64,000 nucleotides of DNA from Datisca glomerata (taxonomy: Eukaryota > Streptophyta > Magnoliopsida > Cucurbitales > Datiscaceae), in contig QANY01005609.1 of the NCBI GenBank assembly GCA_003255025.1, positions 419,152-483,151 on the forward strand, given 5' to 3'. A program made the position numbers and the translations under genes. Shown piece by piece: positions 31,491-43,370 of the stretch; position 1 is the first letter of the stretch; each line of letters starts with the position of its first letter. The notes under the pieces were generated by a model, which searched no databases, was not told where the DNA came from, and was given only the letters and a program-made list of their open reading frames with translations.

Positions 31491-33712
31491 TGTGTGTGGG
31501 GAAGGTATTAGCACCCCACAACACCCATTATAAAATGGTTACCAAAATTAATCAAATGCTATCCAATTTTTTATTTTAAGGCAAAGGTTAAAGATATTCA
31601 TTTTTGAATGTCTCATTTGATGCATTTTGAATCATAAAAATGAACAAAATAAATTACTTTTAATGGGTGGCACAAAAACCATTGAAAAATTATTATTTTT
31701 GTATTATTATATCATTTTAAATCAAAACGGTATTAGAGTTATTCTCAGTATCCCAATGACTCCTCACCTCAGTAGTTCGAGAAGTTTGGTATCCCGAAAA
31801 ACTAAAAGTCCGTCGTCGGTTTTTTTAAGTGGAAATTAAATAAAAAAATTTACAAAAATTTAAATCAAATTGTTATGATTTTAATTTAAGAGCGTCAATT
31901 TTGATGATAAAAGAATAAAATAATAATTACATACAACCGTGACATATGAAAATAATACATAAATAAATAAGAAGAGATTACAACTAAAAAATAATGGAAA
32001 TGAATGTTAGAGATGATAAATTTAAAAAAAAATACGCATGATGAAAATAATGAAACAAGATGTGAAATAATTAAAAGTAAATATAAAAATAAATTATAAC
32101 AAATTAATAATATCTACTAAAAAATAGAAAAAACAAACAAACATAAAAACAAAAAAATATGTATAAACAACAAAAAAACGAAAAAAAGTAAATTTTTGTT
32201 TTAGATTTTCGTTTTTTTACATATATATATATATATATAATTGTTTAGAAAATAAATTGATAATAAATTTTTATGTGTAAAATAAATTAATCTATGAAAA
32301 AAATGCTTAATTTCATACATGATCATGCCTTTTTTTACTACATGGTCTATTAATTACCATTTTTATTTCTTCACTCAATGATAATCAAATAGCAAAAGAA
32401 TGATCATGAATGATAATTAATTTAAATAAGTGCCATTAAAAATAAATAAATAATTTTTTTTGAGATATATATACCATTTTTTTATTTTTAGACTACTTAG
32501 CTCACTAATTATCATTTTTCCTTTTTTCCTTCATTGCTAGGAATGATCATGGATGATAATTAGTTTAAACAAGTGTCACTAGAGAAAATACATAAAACTT
32601 TCAAAATAAAATAATTTTTGTTTGGGATATAAATATACCATTTTTTTCTTTCTTCCTCCATTGCTAGGAATGATCATGGATGGTAACTAGTTTAAACAAG
32701 TGTCACTAAAGAAAATCCATAAAAATTTCAAAATAAAATAATTTTTGTTTGAGATATAAATATACCATTTTTTTGTTGGACTACTTAGTTCACTAATTAC
32801 CATTTTTCCTTTCGTCCTTCGTTGCTAGGAATGATCATGGATGGTAACTCGTTCAAACAAGTGTCACAAAAAATGATGATCAAAAAATTAAAAAAGAAAA
32901 GAAAAAAAGAGAAGATTCGTGAGAACATAAAAAAAATCAAAGGCTTATAATATTTGCATAATCTTGTATAGAAGTTTTACTCTCCATTTTATGCATTTTT
33001 ATGTATGAGAAATTATCATAGGAGATCTTTTCATCAAATGTACACTTTCAACCCATTAAATGATTGATTCACATTGAGTTAATTTTATAACCTTCAAAAT
33101 TTTATCCTCATTCTCATTGATTGAGTTGAGGACAAAAAAAATCTCATCATCAAACTTGTAGAGAGATAAACAAATATATGAAAGCAAAACTTAAGATTAA
33201 AAGTAGGAGAAATGATAAAGAATGAGCAAACAAACCTATATATGGAAGATGAAGTAAAGAAATATCAAATACATGAGTATGAGAAAGAGAGATGATTAAT
33301 TAGAATACACAAAATATATATTGTAAGCTAAAATGTAGAGATTTGATCTACTTTAATAAAAAGAAAATGAGAATATGGAAGATGAATAGAAATGAAAACT
33401 TACATTTTTTCTCTTTTTCACTACTTTCTCAAAACCTCTCTTTCTCTCTCTAAAATTTATTCTCTTCTTCACTCTCCCCAAATCCTCCCTTTCAAGTGAA
33501 GACATCCCCTCTATTTCTAGGCAAAATTAGGGTTTTTCTTTTTTACTTTTAGTCTTTTTTTCACTTTTTACTTTTTAGTCATTGGACCACTTTTCTTATT
33601 TTAGTATTGGACTAGTTTTCAAATTATACATATAGTCTTAGGCTATTATATGAGCCAAAATATAAAGTATGTATATTTAATGTATTAGATCGGACAAAAT
33701 ATGGTATCTACA
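31491..33712 (-). repeat. 5' LTR of the Ogre-like element
   Basis: Partner of 18113-20368, with the same ends on plus (TGTGTGTGGGG... and ...GGTATCTACA). The third internal subrepeat of about 155 bp is shortened here relative to the other LTR (around 32640, where TTGGACTACTTAG is missing). The PBS should lie just left of 31491, but only a weak candidate (GACTCCCGAATCAAGC on minus, about 31472-31487) is visible. Confidence 0.85.
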
Positions 33713-34700
33713 AAAAAATGAGAGAGTATTTACAAGATATAATCTATCTGAAAATAACGTATTAATTTCAAATATTAAAAAAATAGATTTTTTTCTCCTA
33801 AAATGTTTTGATGAATATTTTTTTTTTATTGTTTACTTGTTTTGTTATTATGAGTTATGGTACCAGATTAAATTTAACAGAATTGAAAAGAATGAAGAGG
33901 TGTGGTACTTTTCTCTATAATCCATCCAAAATGTAACCAATTAGTCGCACCACTGTTAATACCACTAAAGAAAAATGGATGAGGTAATCAAATTAGTTAC
34001 AAGACTAACTAATGTATTGAGTTAATTCTTTCACCCTAGCTGAGGTGGAGTCACCGTTGCTGAGATGTGTACTACCCCTGCCATAAAGGACTAGAAAGAG
34101 CATTGAGAGAATCAAATTAGTTGAAGATGGAAATGAAGGAAAGGTAATAGCTCGTATCATGTTGGATTTTTCAAACAGGAGCTAATGCTTAACAAATTTG
34201 GATTGTTGTTGTCAAATATCAAGAGATCAGATCTTTTTAACACAAGCACTAAAGAAAATAGCAGTTCTGACTTTTTTTATTTTTGTTATACGATAGATCT
34301 GCCGTCCAATTTTTAGCACGGACGATCAAATCTAACATTAGCTCCCTTATTGTTCAGAATAGAAGTGGATTTGAATCCAAATATGAATAGGATGAAGAAT
34401 GGTTTATCTTTCGAAGAAAGGGCGAGTGATGTAACTCAAATTTTTTAATATTATAATATAATTTGCTATCATATGTTAGAAATAAGAAAAAAAAATTAAA
34501 ATATAATCTACCTACTTATCATTAACAGAAAAATTTTAGCCACCATGGAAAGTTCCAAGCTTTTATTTTTACTTGCAGTAAGAAAGAGTTACACATTCAA
34601 GAAGAAATTGGCAGTAAGAAAGGACGTGATTCAAACCTTGCAAGATCAAGAACATAGACTTGTTATCACATATCGATCCTCAATACAATAGCATATGCTT

Positions 34701-35744
34701 TCAGGGGTGAATAAGATAAGCATCAATTTCACTGGTCATAATAGTCACAAAATCAAGATATTGAGTAGGAGCCGGAATATTGTCGTTGAGCTTCTCATAC
34801 TCTAGAGTCCATTTCACTAAACTGCATTTATCCTTTGGCCAAATCTGGACGGTCGAAATAAAGCTTTTGTAAAGTTTCATAAGCTCTCCATCCAGCACGT
34901 TGAATGTTATCATCTTGTTTTCATCGTCAATAACTTTCACTGCCTCTATACCCTTCTTAAAATTCCCTATCATGATTTTAGAAGTATAAGCGGTTTCAGA
35001 ACTTATGTTGTTTTAGTTCAGAACATTTCTTAAAATAAACACTGATGTCACGTCAAGAGTCTTCTTTATTTGAAACACTTTTTACACTTTAAAGGCATAC
35101 TTTTCAACATTTCCAAGAATGTTGTGACCATCCATGTGTTCGAATACAGATTCAAAATGCATGGAGAGTGTCTCCTGAAAATGTATGTCTAAGTATAAAA
35201 GTCTAAAAATAAATTCACTCATTAAATAATCATTCGAAGTAAAAATAAAATAAAAGCAATCGTCAACTGTCCCTAACCACCTGCCAGAAAAATAAATTGA
35301 TAGCCATAGAGTCATTATATATAATGCGTGTTCAATTAGCCAGATAAACTATATGGCTTCAAATGACCGAGGCTAGGCCCTCGAATTCGTTGCTAGGTGA
35401 TAAACCCTAAATTTGTATCAAGATTGAGGGTTATGCTTAATACAGAGCAGGTATGATACCGATACTAGTACCAAAAATATTTTATCCAACTAGTCTATAT
35501 TGTCCTTCAGAATTGGCCCTAGAGAAGAATAAGAACTTAAAAAAAGATTCTTACCTTCACCATAATAAGTCCATTGCTTGACTGAGCCAACTGTGTCCCA
35601 ATCACCTTCCACCACCTCTATATTCTTTATCATTTTAGGGCAAATCTTGGGCAACATGTGTGCCTTTCGCCTAAATATGTCATAGAATTTTTCAGCGGAG
35701 GACTTGATTTCTGTTTGGACATCCATTTTCGCAATCTGAGCCAT
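34701..35744 (-). CDS. MLP-like protein (Bet v 1 fold), two-exon gene, possibly disabled
   Basis: Major-latex-protein-like proteins are small cytosolic Bet v 1-fold proteins thought to bind hydrophobic ligands and linked to stress and defence responses. Exon 1 (35744-35555) encodes 63 residues from MAQIAKMDVQTEIKSSAEKF through EVVEGDWDTVGSVKQWTY and ends at a good donor, GAAG/GTAAGA. Exon 2 (about 34995-34701) gives SETAYTSK through AVKVIDDENKMITFNVLDG, CSLVKWTLEYEKL and a stop after AYLIHP. Exons plus junction total about 160 residues, normal for the family. A TATA box lies about 90 bp upstream. The only AG close to the exon 2 start (ATAAG, about 34997) leaves the junction one base out of frame, and the next in-phase AG reads into a TAA. 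So the gene uses an unseen splice site or is a pseudogene. Confidence 0.75.
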
Positions 35745-35833
35745 AGTTCTATTCTAACTCAAAAACACTAATTATACAGAGAAACACTGAGTAGTAAGTA
35801 TATGGTAGAATAATTAAAACAACTTCCCTTTAG

Positions 35834-35843
35834 CATTATATAG
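35834..35843 (-). promoter_or_regulatory. TATA box of MLP copy 1
   Basis: Minus strand CTATATAATG lies about 90 bp before the MLP ATG, and the equivalent CTATATATTG lies before copy 2. Confidence 0.6.
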
Positions 35844-36239
35844 AGAAACTTGGTAGATATTCTCCATATCTTTTTACCCAAAAAAAGGTTGTAAAAGTGG
35901 ATTCTCTGTGTAAATTATCAACTTATATTCAAAATTCCATGTCCAAAAGGTCTTTAACAATTTGCATAGTGAACTTTGTATCATCACCCTTTCGACACTT
36001 GGGGTATCCAATTCTTTTGTGCATCTAGTTGAGGTGAGTTAGTCAGGAACCTACATTTTGATATAAATATTTTGATATCGATCAACCATTTAATTTTAAA
36101 TAATAAACGGTTGCTTAACTATTTAATTTGTTTATCAAATGATCTTCAAATTAATTATTATTATGTACCTCTGCAAAATCTCCCGATCAATAAGTCAAAG
36201 TCAATAGATATCTCGTCCAGCATATAACCGTATGATATT

Positions 36240-36416
36240 CTTGACAATGTGGTCCATTTAAAATTTACTAGTCAATTTCATTGTCGTTAAACCTTTTCCC
36301 CATAAGTTTATGGCAATGAACTTTTAGTGGCGAAGACTTGGTCGCTTAAATTTTCAGCGACGATATTTTCATGTTTTTATGATAAATGGCTTTGTCGTTG
36401 AGGATCCAAACTCTTG
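36240..36416. mobile_element. CACTA-like right end in the MLP upstream region
   Basis: CTCTTGTAGTG (36406-36416) is the reverse of the CACTACAAGAG terminus. The preceding about 170 bp hold face-to-face words around GTCGTT, GGCGAAGACTTGGTCGC and CAGCGACGA, like CACTA subterminal repeats. No left partner with the same motifs was found. The same structure sits in duplication unit 2, so it predates the duplication. Confidence 0.5.
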
Positions 36417-36860
36417 TAGTGACCATTATTTTTTACAGCAACAACTTTATACTTAAGGGGGTAAGCCCGTGATGTGTGTGTGATTACAAGTGTGATTTAA
36501 TCTTAATAAATGACAAGTATAGCCTCACAAGGAGGTTGTGCAGATGAAGATGAAAAAATGTCATTGGGATGAGGAATTTGAATAAAATTCTTCAAGTCTA
36601 ATGAGTTTGTGGATCCTGAAATATGACAAGGAAGGCCTCTATCTATAGAGAGCCTCTAGATGGGGGGCCACTTCAACCAATCTCTTTGAAGTTGAAATTG
36701 GACCCTATGTAATACTACCATTACAAACTTATTGAGGTGGTCATGTCTAGTCATCGTTCAAAATGGCCTTAGTTGTGAAGGGCCACAGTATCTGCCAGAA
36801 AGATCTTGATATACCACATATAACACCACGCCACGTGTCATTATAACAACCAGGTGATAA

Positions 36861-37750
36861 CTCTAAGAAATTTGAATTAATTCACTAGTAATCTTAGGGT
36901 GATGATTCAATATCTAGTTTATTTGTGTCATTTTCTTATTAATAGTTGTATATTATAGTTTAGGTCCCTTTTTAGCATATGTAGTAGATTTTGAGCAAAT
37001 CAAGCATAAAGATGTGTTTTTGTGCAGAGACTCTGGTAAGAGCAGTGGTTGAAGAGGATGTTGTAGCATGAAAATCTATATAGCTATAGCAGCGCAGATG
37101 CACACATGGCATGGACTTTGTCATTTTGTCCAGCTGAAGCACCAAATAGGAAGAAAGGCACATACGCTCAAGAGTTAGTTATCCAGGTGGTGTTAGTGCT
37201 TTCCTAGTGGTCCTCACTGTTGTTATTGTTCAATACGCGTCCATGTTGGATCCATTTATAGCAACTACATTTTTCACGGAACTGACACCTTTGCTGAAAA
37301 TTAGGGAACATTTTGCAAAGAAGAAAAGGAAGGGAAAGGATAGAAAAGTGAAGTAAGGATGCGAGGATGAAAATAAAGGGGGAGGATGTTCGTTTATTCT
37401 CCACTTTATTTTCATCTTTTCCATTCTTTAATTTGTTATATCTTCTTCTTTAACTTTACTTCTGTACGCTTGACAATGTGATGGATGTAATCAAACTTGC
37501 TCTTAAACTCGATATGAGCTAAAACTCTTATGCTAGTATGGTTAATGAACCTTAAAGTTCTTATTCCTAATTAATGAAGTTCAGTTTGATCATTTCTTAA
37601 TGACATTTCATTCAAGGTTATTTAATGCTCATTAGTAATACTAATTGGCCATCTTTAGTAAGATGAAAGTAGGTTAAATACTGGAAGAGTTTAATTCAAT
37701 GGACGTAGCTTGAATGAAACTTGATACTCACATCTTTAAATCTAAGTATG
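36861..37750. other. Spacer between MLP units, no recognised gene
   Basis: No coding signature. Short minus-strand frames at 36972-37163 and 37204-37424 have no known motif. It probably belongs to the LTR and leader of the Athila-like remnant to the right. Confidence 0.3.
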
Positions 37751-38348
37751 TAGTAGGAATATAGGCATATATGCTCACCCTGTAAACCAATCAACTGCGT
37801 TGAACAACAAGTATTTCTATTCTCATATTAACTTAGGCATAAGTTAATTAAGATTAGAGTTAATAGTTGCAAGTATGAAAATCTATTGCACATACTGAGT
37901 TGAAGTTAATGCTACTAAGACGTTGTAGGAGATTGAACAAATTTGATTAAGAATATTAATAATAAGGGGACTTGACCATGCTAGATCATTTTACCATTGA
38001 ATGCACCAACATTACACTGTTTTACATCCAATTTTTTGCAAGTGTTGTTCATAATTATTTTACTTAGATTAATACTTCTTACCATACTCTTAAATTACTT
38101 AAACTCAAAATCAATGCTATTAATATGCTCCAATTTGACTTTAGCTTGATCTGCTTAATTACCCTATTTTTCGTCAATCCATGTAGAGAATGATACTCAC
38201 TTTATCACTTTATCACATGTTAGTGGCACGTGCACTTGTGTACATATCAAACATAAGTGTTTAGAGAGGTTGTCAGGGCTTAAGTGTAAAACTTAGTTAT
38301 TTAGATCAATTTAAATCTAGTTAGCGAGCTATAGTGCTAAAGCTGTTG

Positions 38349-38372
38349 CTACTACCCTGTTGCAGGAACTCA
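38349..38372 (+). promoter_or_regulatory. Degenerate gypsy PBS
   Basis: CTACCCTGTTGCAGGAACTCAG resembles the Athila-type GGCGCCGTTGCCGGGGACTC with several changes. It lies about 130 bp before the Gag remnant. Confidence 0.35.
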
Positions 38373-38479
38373 GATTTCTTTTATGCACAAACAACAATTG
38401 CTTTATTTCTATTTTAACCTAGAAATTGATAGGACTTTAAGGTAATTGAAAAGAGAGCATAGAAGATTGGTTGCAGTGG

Positions 38480-39095
38480 GATATGGAAGCTAATGAAGAA
38501 GGAGTAGTTTAGAATGATAACCAAAATCAACACGTCAATCAAGCTAATACTAAAAACTATCATATTGATGGCTGATGATAGAAAGAGATCAATTAGGTAC
38601 TATGTGCTATTCTTCAACCCCAAGCAATGAACCTGGAATAGTAAGGTCAGGAATTCAAGCTCCATAGTTTGAGTTGAAGCTTATCATGTTCTAGATGTTA
38701 TAAATTGTTGGGCAATTTAATGGACTGCCTACTAAAGATCCTCACTTGCACTTAAGACTTTTCATGGAAGTCACTGATGCATTTAAAATACCTGGAGCTT
38801 CAAGCTCAAGGTATTAGAGAAGCTAACACCAACAGAGCAGCATGGCACATTAGAGAAGCTGTTGAAAGAATACATAATAAATAATGAGTCAGTAATTCAA
38901 AACCAATCTACAATGATTCAAAGTCAGGCCAATCATGTTGAAGAAGTTATATGGTCAATTCAACAAATTTATGGTCATGTTGAAGAAACTACATATAAAC
39001 ATAACTTTAGTAGAAGCCTTAGAGTAGATGCCAAACTGTGTCAAGTTTATGAAAGACATCATAACCAAAAGGAGAAAGGTAGGAGAATTTGAGGC
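38480..39095 (+). pseudogene. Athila-like gypsy Gag remnant
   Basis: Broken plus-strand frames show RSIRYYVLFFNPKQ-like sequence near 38590, then GIQAP and FELKLIMF (38655-38700), NGLPTKDPHLHLRLFMEVTD and AFKIPGAS (38725-38810). This is the N-terminal capsid signature of Athila-type Gag (FELKP...P-x-EDPN-x-H). The last part, 38862-39092, is open for 76 codons with SVIQNQSTMIQSQANHVEEV, like the coiled linker NDAVIQSQAASLRNLE of that Gag. Stops at several places make it inactive. It lies between the two MLP units and was cut on the right by duplication unit 2. Confidence 0.7.
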
Positions 39096-39771
39096 CGTAG
39101 CTTTGACACATGAATGAGGTAATCAAATAAGTTACAAGACTAACTATTGTAGTGAGTTAATTCTTTAACCCTAGCTGAGGTGGAGTCACCGTTGCTGAGA
39201 TGTGTACTACCACTACCATAAAGGACTAGAAAGAGCATTAGGAGAATCAAATTAGTTAAAGATGGAAATGAAGAAAGGAAATAGATAATATCCTGTTGGG
39301 TTTTTCAAACAGGAGCTAATGCTTAACAAATTTGGCGTTATGACTTTTTTTTACTTTTTTCTTTTCTTAGATACAATAGATCTGTGCCGTCCAATTTTCA
39401 GCATGGACAAACATTAGCTCTCTTATTCATCAGAATAGAAGAGGATTTGTATCCGAAAATGAATAGGATGAGGAACGACCCATCTTTGGACAGAAATGGT
39501 GATTGATCTAGCTCAAATTTTTAAATTTTATAATATAATCTGCCATCATATGTTGGAAATAAGAAGAAGATGTGCATACTGATCATTGACAGAAATTTTA
39601 GCCACAATGGAAACTTCCAAGCTTTTATTTTTACTTGCAATAAGAAATAGTTACAAATTCAAGAAGATATAGTGAAGGACGTGATTCAGACCTTGCAAGA
39701 TCATGAGCATAGACTTGTTTCTTAACCATCTTATTATCACAGCTCGATCGTCAATACAATAGCATATGATT

Positions 39772-40708
39772 TCAGAGGTGAATAAGATAATCATCAATTT
39801 CTTACTAGTCATAAAGTCAAGATATTGAGTAGGAGTTAGAATATTGTCGTTGAGCTTCTCATACTCTAGAGCCCATTTCACTAAGCTGCATTTATCCTTT
39901 GATCAAATCTGGACGGTCGAAATAAAGCTTTTGTAGAGTTTCATAAGCTCTCCATCCAGTACGTTGAATGTTATCATCTTGTTTTCATCCTCAATAACTT
40001 TCACTGTCTCTATCCCTTTCTTAGAATTCCCTATCATGATTTCAGACGTATAAGCTGTTTCAGAACTTATGTTGTTTTAGTTTAGAACATTTCTTAAAAT
40101 GAACATAGATGTCAAGTCAAGAGTCTTCATGATTTGAAATATTTTTTTACACTTGAAAGGCACATTTTTTTAACATTTCGAAGCATGTTGTGATAATATG
40201 TTTGAATATAAATTTAAAACTCATGGAGAGTATCTCTTGAAAATGTATGTCTACGTATAAACTTCTAAAAATAAAATCACTCATTAAACAATCATTCAAA
40301 ATAAAAATAAAATAACATAAAAATGAATGATAACACATTTTCAAATAAAAGTATTCCCCAACTGCCCCTAATAATTTGTATCAAGAAGCTTGAGGGTTAT
40401 GCTTCAATGCCAAGCAGGTATAATACCGATACTAGTACCAAAGATATGTTATAAAAGTAGTCTATAATGTTCTTTAGAATTGGCCCTAGAGAAGAATTAG
40501 AGCTTATAGAGAGATTCTTACCTTCACCCTAATAAGTCCATTGCTTGACGGAGCCAACTGTGTCCCAATCACCTTCCACCACCTCTATATTCTTTATCAT
40601 TTTAGGGCAAATCTTGGGCAACATGTGTGCCTTTCGCCTAAATATTTCATAGAATTTTTCAGCGGACTTAATTTCCGTTTGGACATCCATTTTCGCAATC
40701 TGAGCCAT
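39772..40708 (-). pseudogene. MLP-like pseudogene, copy 2
   Basis: Exon 1 (40708-40522) again starts MAQIAKMDVQTEIK and keeps the donor GAAG/GTAAG, but one Ser codon after EIK is lost and the Tyr codon near the exon end is TAG. Exon 2 (about 40070-39772) has the Trp of the QIWPKD segment changed to TGA, then KCSLVKWALEYEKLNDN intact, then a 9-base loss and a 2-base net gain after TQYLDF that shifts the frame before the conserved C-terminus. The upstream TATA-like CTATATATTG at 40798-40807 is kept. With two stops and a frameshift it cannot make a full MLP protein. Confidence 0.9.
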
Positions 40709-40797
40709 AGTAATATTCTAACACAAAAACACTAATTATATAGAGAAACACTAGGTAGTAAGTATATAGTAGAATAATTAGAACAACTTTCCTTTAG

Positions 40798-40807
40798 CAA
40801 TATATAG
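40798..40807 (-). promoter_or_regulatory. TATA box of MLP copy 2
   Basis: Minus strand CTATATATTG about 90 bp before the pseudogene ATG, equivalent to the box of copy 1. Confidence 0.5.
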
Positions 40808-41189
40808 AGAAACTTGGTAGATATTCTCCATATCTTTTTACCCAAAAATGGTTGTAAAAAGAGGATTCTCTACGTAAATTATCATCTATATTCAAAGTTC
40901 CATGTCCAAAAGGTCTTTAACAATTTGCATAGTGAATTTTGTATCATCACCCTCTCCACACTTGGGGTATCGGATTCTTTTTCACATCTAGTTGAGGTGA
41001 GTTAGTCAGGAACCTACATTTTGATATAAATATATTGATATCGATCAACGATTTAATTTCAAATAATAAATGGTTGCTTCATAATATAATTTGTTTATCA
41101 AACGATCTTCAAATTAATTATTATTGTGTACCTCCGCAGAATCTCCCGATTAGTAAGTCAAAGCCAATAGATATCTCGTACAACATATG

Positions 41190-41371
41190 ATATTCTTAAC
41201 AATGTGGTCTATTTAAACTTTACTAGTCAATTTTACTATCGCTACACCCTTTCCCCATAAGTGTATGGCAACGAACATTTGGTGGCGAAGACTTGGTTGC
41301 TAAAACTTTTGAGTGGCGATATTTCTAGGTTTTTGTGATAAATGGCTTTATCGTTGAAGATCAAAACTCTT
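41190..41371. mobile_element. CACTA-like right end, duplicated copy
   Basis: Same structure as at 36240-36416, ending CTCTTGTAGTG (41361-41371). Its GGCGAAGACTTGGTTGC and GGCGATATTTC words are slightly changed. Confidence 0.45.
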
Positions 41372-41812
41372 GTAGTGACCTTTATTTTTGACAACCACAA
41401 AAACTTTATTCTTTCATAAAGGGGGTACGGTTGTGATGTGTGTGTGATTACAGATATGATAGTCTCAAAAAATGACAAGTATGGCCTCACAATATGGAGG
41501 ATGAGCATGTGAAGATGAAAAAATGACATTGAGATGAGGAATTCGAAGAAAATTGTCCAAGTCTAATTAGCTGTGGATCCTGAACTATGACAGGGAAGAC
41601 CTCTATCTATAGAGAGCCTAAAAATAGGGCCCATTCAACCAATCTTTTGATTAGTTGAAATTGAACCGTATGTAATACTACCTCAACAAACTTATTGAGG
41701 TAGTCATGTCCAGTCACTATTTAAAATAGCCTTAGTTGTGAGGGACACGATATCTATGAGAAAGATTCTGATGTACCACATATAACATTGTTCCATTTGT
41801 CACTATAATGAC

Positions 41813-42525
41813 TAAGACTTTGACGAAAATACTAAGAACGTGCCACATCAATGAGATTCATAGGAAGCATTCATCTAGGATTCCCTAAGGGTTTGAGCTA
41901 GTAACTAGGCCTTCTCCCAAAGTGAGAAGATGGCACATCCAGGCACTTAAAGCGTCCATATTGGTGAACATAATTCCTTTACAATAGAGCATAGCATCAC
42001 CTTCAACCTATCAGTTGATAGCCTCCAGAATGTTCTGAAGTAAGGAACTCTAAGTCTATGTCATTTGACTTAGTGGTTATAAAAGTGGATGAATACACCA
42101 ACGAGCACAATACAAGAATATGATCACATATGACACGAGATACAACCACATAAGTTGGTTGATGATATGGATCACGCAGGCATGTAGAACATTATCATTG
42201 ACCCTTACTGATTGGATAATAATGACTGTGTGTGTCTCGGCAAGTCCAACCATTTTGTACGTTTAGCCCATATACAAGATTGATGAGGAAACACATAATT
42301 TGTACACAAAAAATTTGTTGTGAAGAATTTGAACATTATTATCTGATCGTGAAGTTTTCACAGGCTGTAATCTTCTATTTGTGACTCCTAATTAAAACTT
42401 GAATTTTATTTTTGTAATAAATATCACATGATTTTCACTAGGTGTTGTAACTGAGACCCCATTCTAGCATATATATATATTGGTTAAAAATTCCTTATTT
42501 GCATTCTTCGAATTGTAATGCAGGC
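41813..42525. other. Unassigned sequence
   Basis: No ORF or repeat signature recognised. A short TA run lies at 42470-42480. Confidence 0.3.
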
Positions 42526-42529
42526 AAGG

Positions 42530-42591
42530 CATGTCTTCATCAAACTCTCGAACAAAGAAGCATGTCTTCATCAAACTCTCGAACAAAGAAG
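42530..42591. repeat. Perfect 31-bp tandem duplication
   Basis: CATGTCTTCATCAAACTCTC plus 11 more bases occurs twice head to tail (42530-42560 and 42561-42591) with no mismatch, so it is a recent duplication. Confidence 0.95.
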
Positions 42592-42859
42592 ATACGTACC
42601 ATAAAACAAAGAGAAGTTTTTAACTGAGGGATTGATGTTTAGGATTTTCTGTTGGATCCATGATTTCTATCTCTGATGTAAATTTTAATGAAAGATGTAA
42701 ATTCATTGGAAAAATAAAAAAATATGCATGCTGGATGAAATGGTTGTTTCCATGAAGGGAAGAAAAAAGCGGGGTTCCTTGATATTAAGGTGTCATGGAG
42801 GAGTATAGGGATAGAACATGAAGAGAAAAGAAAAAAGAGCAAAAGATTTTACAAGAGGT

Positions 42860-43370
42860 TCAAAGAAAAAGGGTGGGCCAATGCGAAAGACTTGGAACTG
42901 AGGAAAGAACAGGATTGGAAAGCGTGAAATGCTGAAGCATCGCTTGAAGATGACTAACCTTGACTAGCCCCTTCTCTAGCTTCCCGCACCTTCCAACATG
43001 TGCCGGAAGTTGGAGCAAGGAAAAATCTCCAGTGGGTAGGGAACCCTCCGTTATAATTGCTTCAGAAGGAGATATTGGAAGGTTGGGTGATATCATATCT
43101 TGTCGTATTGTTGTTGCAAGGGAATCTATTGAGAGAGCCACTAGTGAAGTTAAAAGTTTATCCTCAGAAAGAAACTCTAAATGCCCAACGAAGGTCACAG
43201 TCTAAGTAAACTACCTCCAGTAACTTGACTAATAGGACTTTTCCATGATGCTCTACTACGGCCAGCCCCAGCCTATGCAAAAGAATCAAGGTCGGGGAGT
43301 CTCGCCAGTAGCGGTTCCCCCCAAATTGGTTTTCCGTTTTCATGTAGGATATAATTGACAACTTTGAGCT
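42860..43370. other. GC-richer stretch, possible broken gene fragment
   Basis: Base composition is more balanced than its surroundings, and long frames overlap on both strands: minus 42860-43198 (112 codons), plus 42960-43205 (81 codons) and minus 43164-43361 (65 codons). The plus frame contains IGRLGDIISCRIVVARESIE and the minus frame NLPISPSEAIITEGSLPTGD. I recognise neither. It may be a captured or decayed host gene exon, but coding direction is undecided. Confidence 0.3.

Larger units (their letters stand above)
18113..33712 (-). mobile_element. Ogre/Tat-like Ty3/gypsy retrotransposon, about 15.6 kb
   Basis: Two LTRs of about 2.2 kb in direct orientation (18113-20368 and 31491-33712) bound a minus-strand element. 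Reading from the right the order is 5' LTR, extra ORF1, Gag, protease, G-patch-like segment, RT, RNase H, additional RNase H, integrase, a tandem-repeat 3' region, PPT and 3' LTR. The extra ORF before Gag, the second RNase H before INT and the 3' tandem repeats are hallmarks of Ogre and related Tat elements. All frames carry stops and shifts. No 5-bp target duplication is visible: the left flank ends ACGTT and the right flank begins AAAAA. Confidence 0.9.
33880..36860. repeat. Segmental duplication unit 1 (MLP locus)
   Basis: About 2.8 kb here is repeated in the same orientation at 39105-41812. Shared landmarks are CTAGCTGAGGTGGAGTCACCG (34037 and 39171), the whole MLP gene body, the upstream region and the CACTA-like end near 36410/41366. 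The right edges are near CACATATAACACCACGCCACGTGTC (36818) and its relative at 41778. Confidence 0.85.
39105..41812. repeat. Segmental duplication unit 2 (MLP pseudogene)
   Basis: Direct copy of unit 1, diverged by many substitutions and small indels. It lacks part of the region matching 34180-34260 and some of the intron. Confidence 0.85.
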
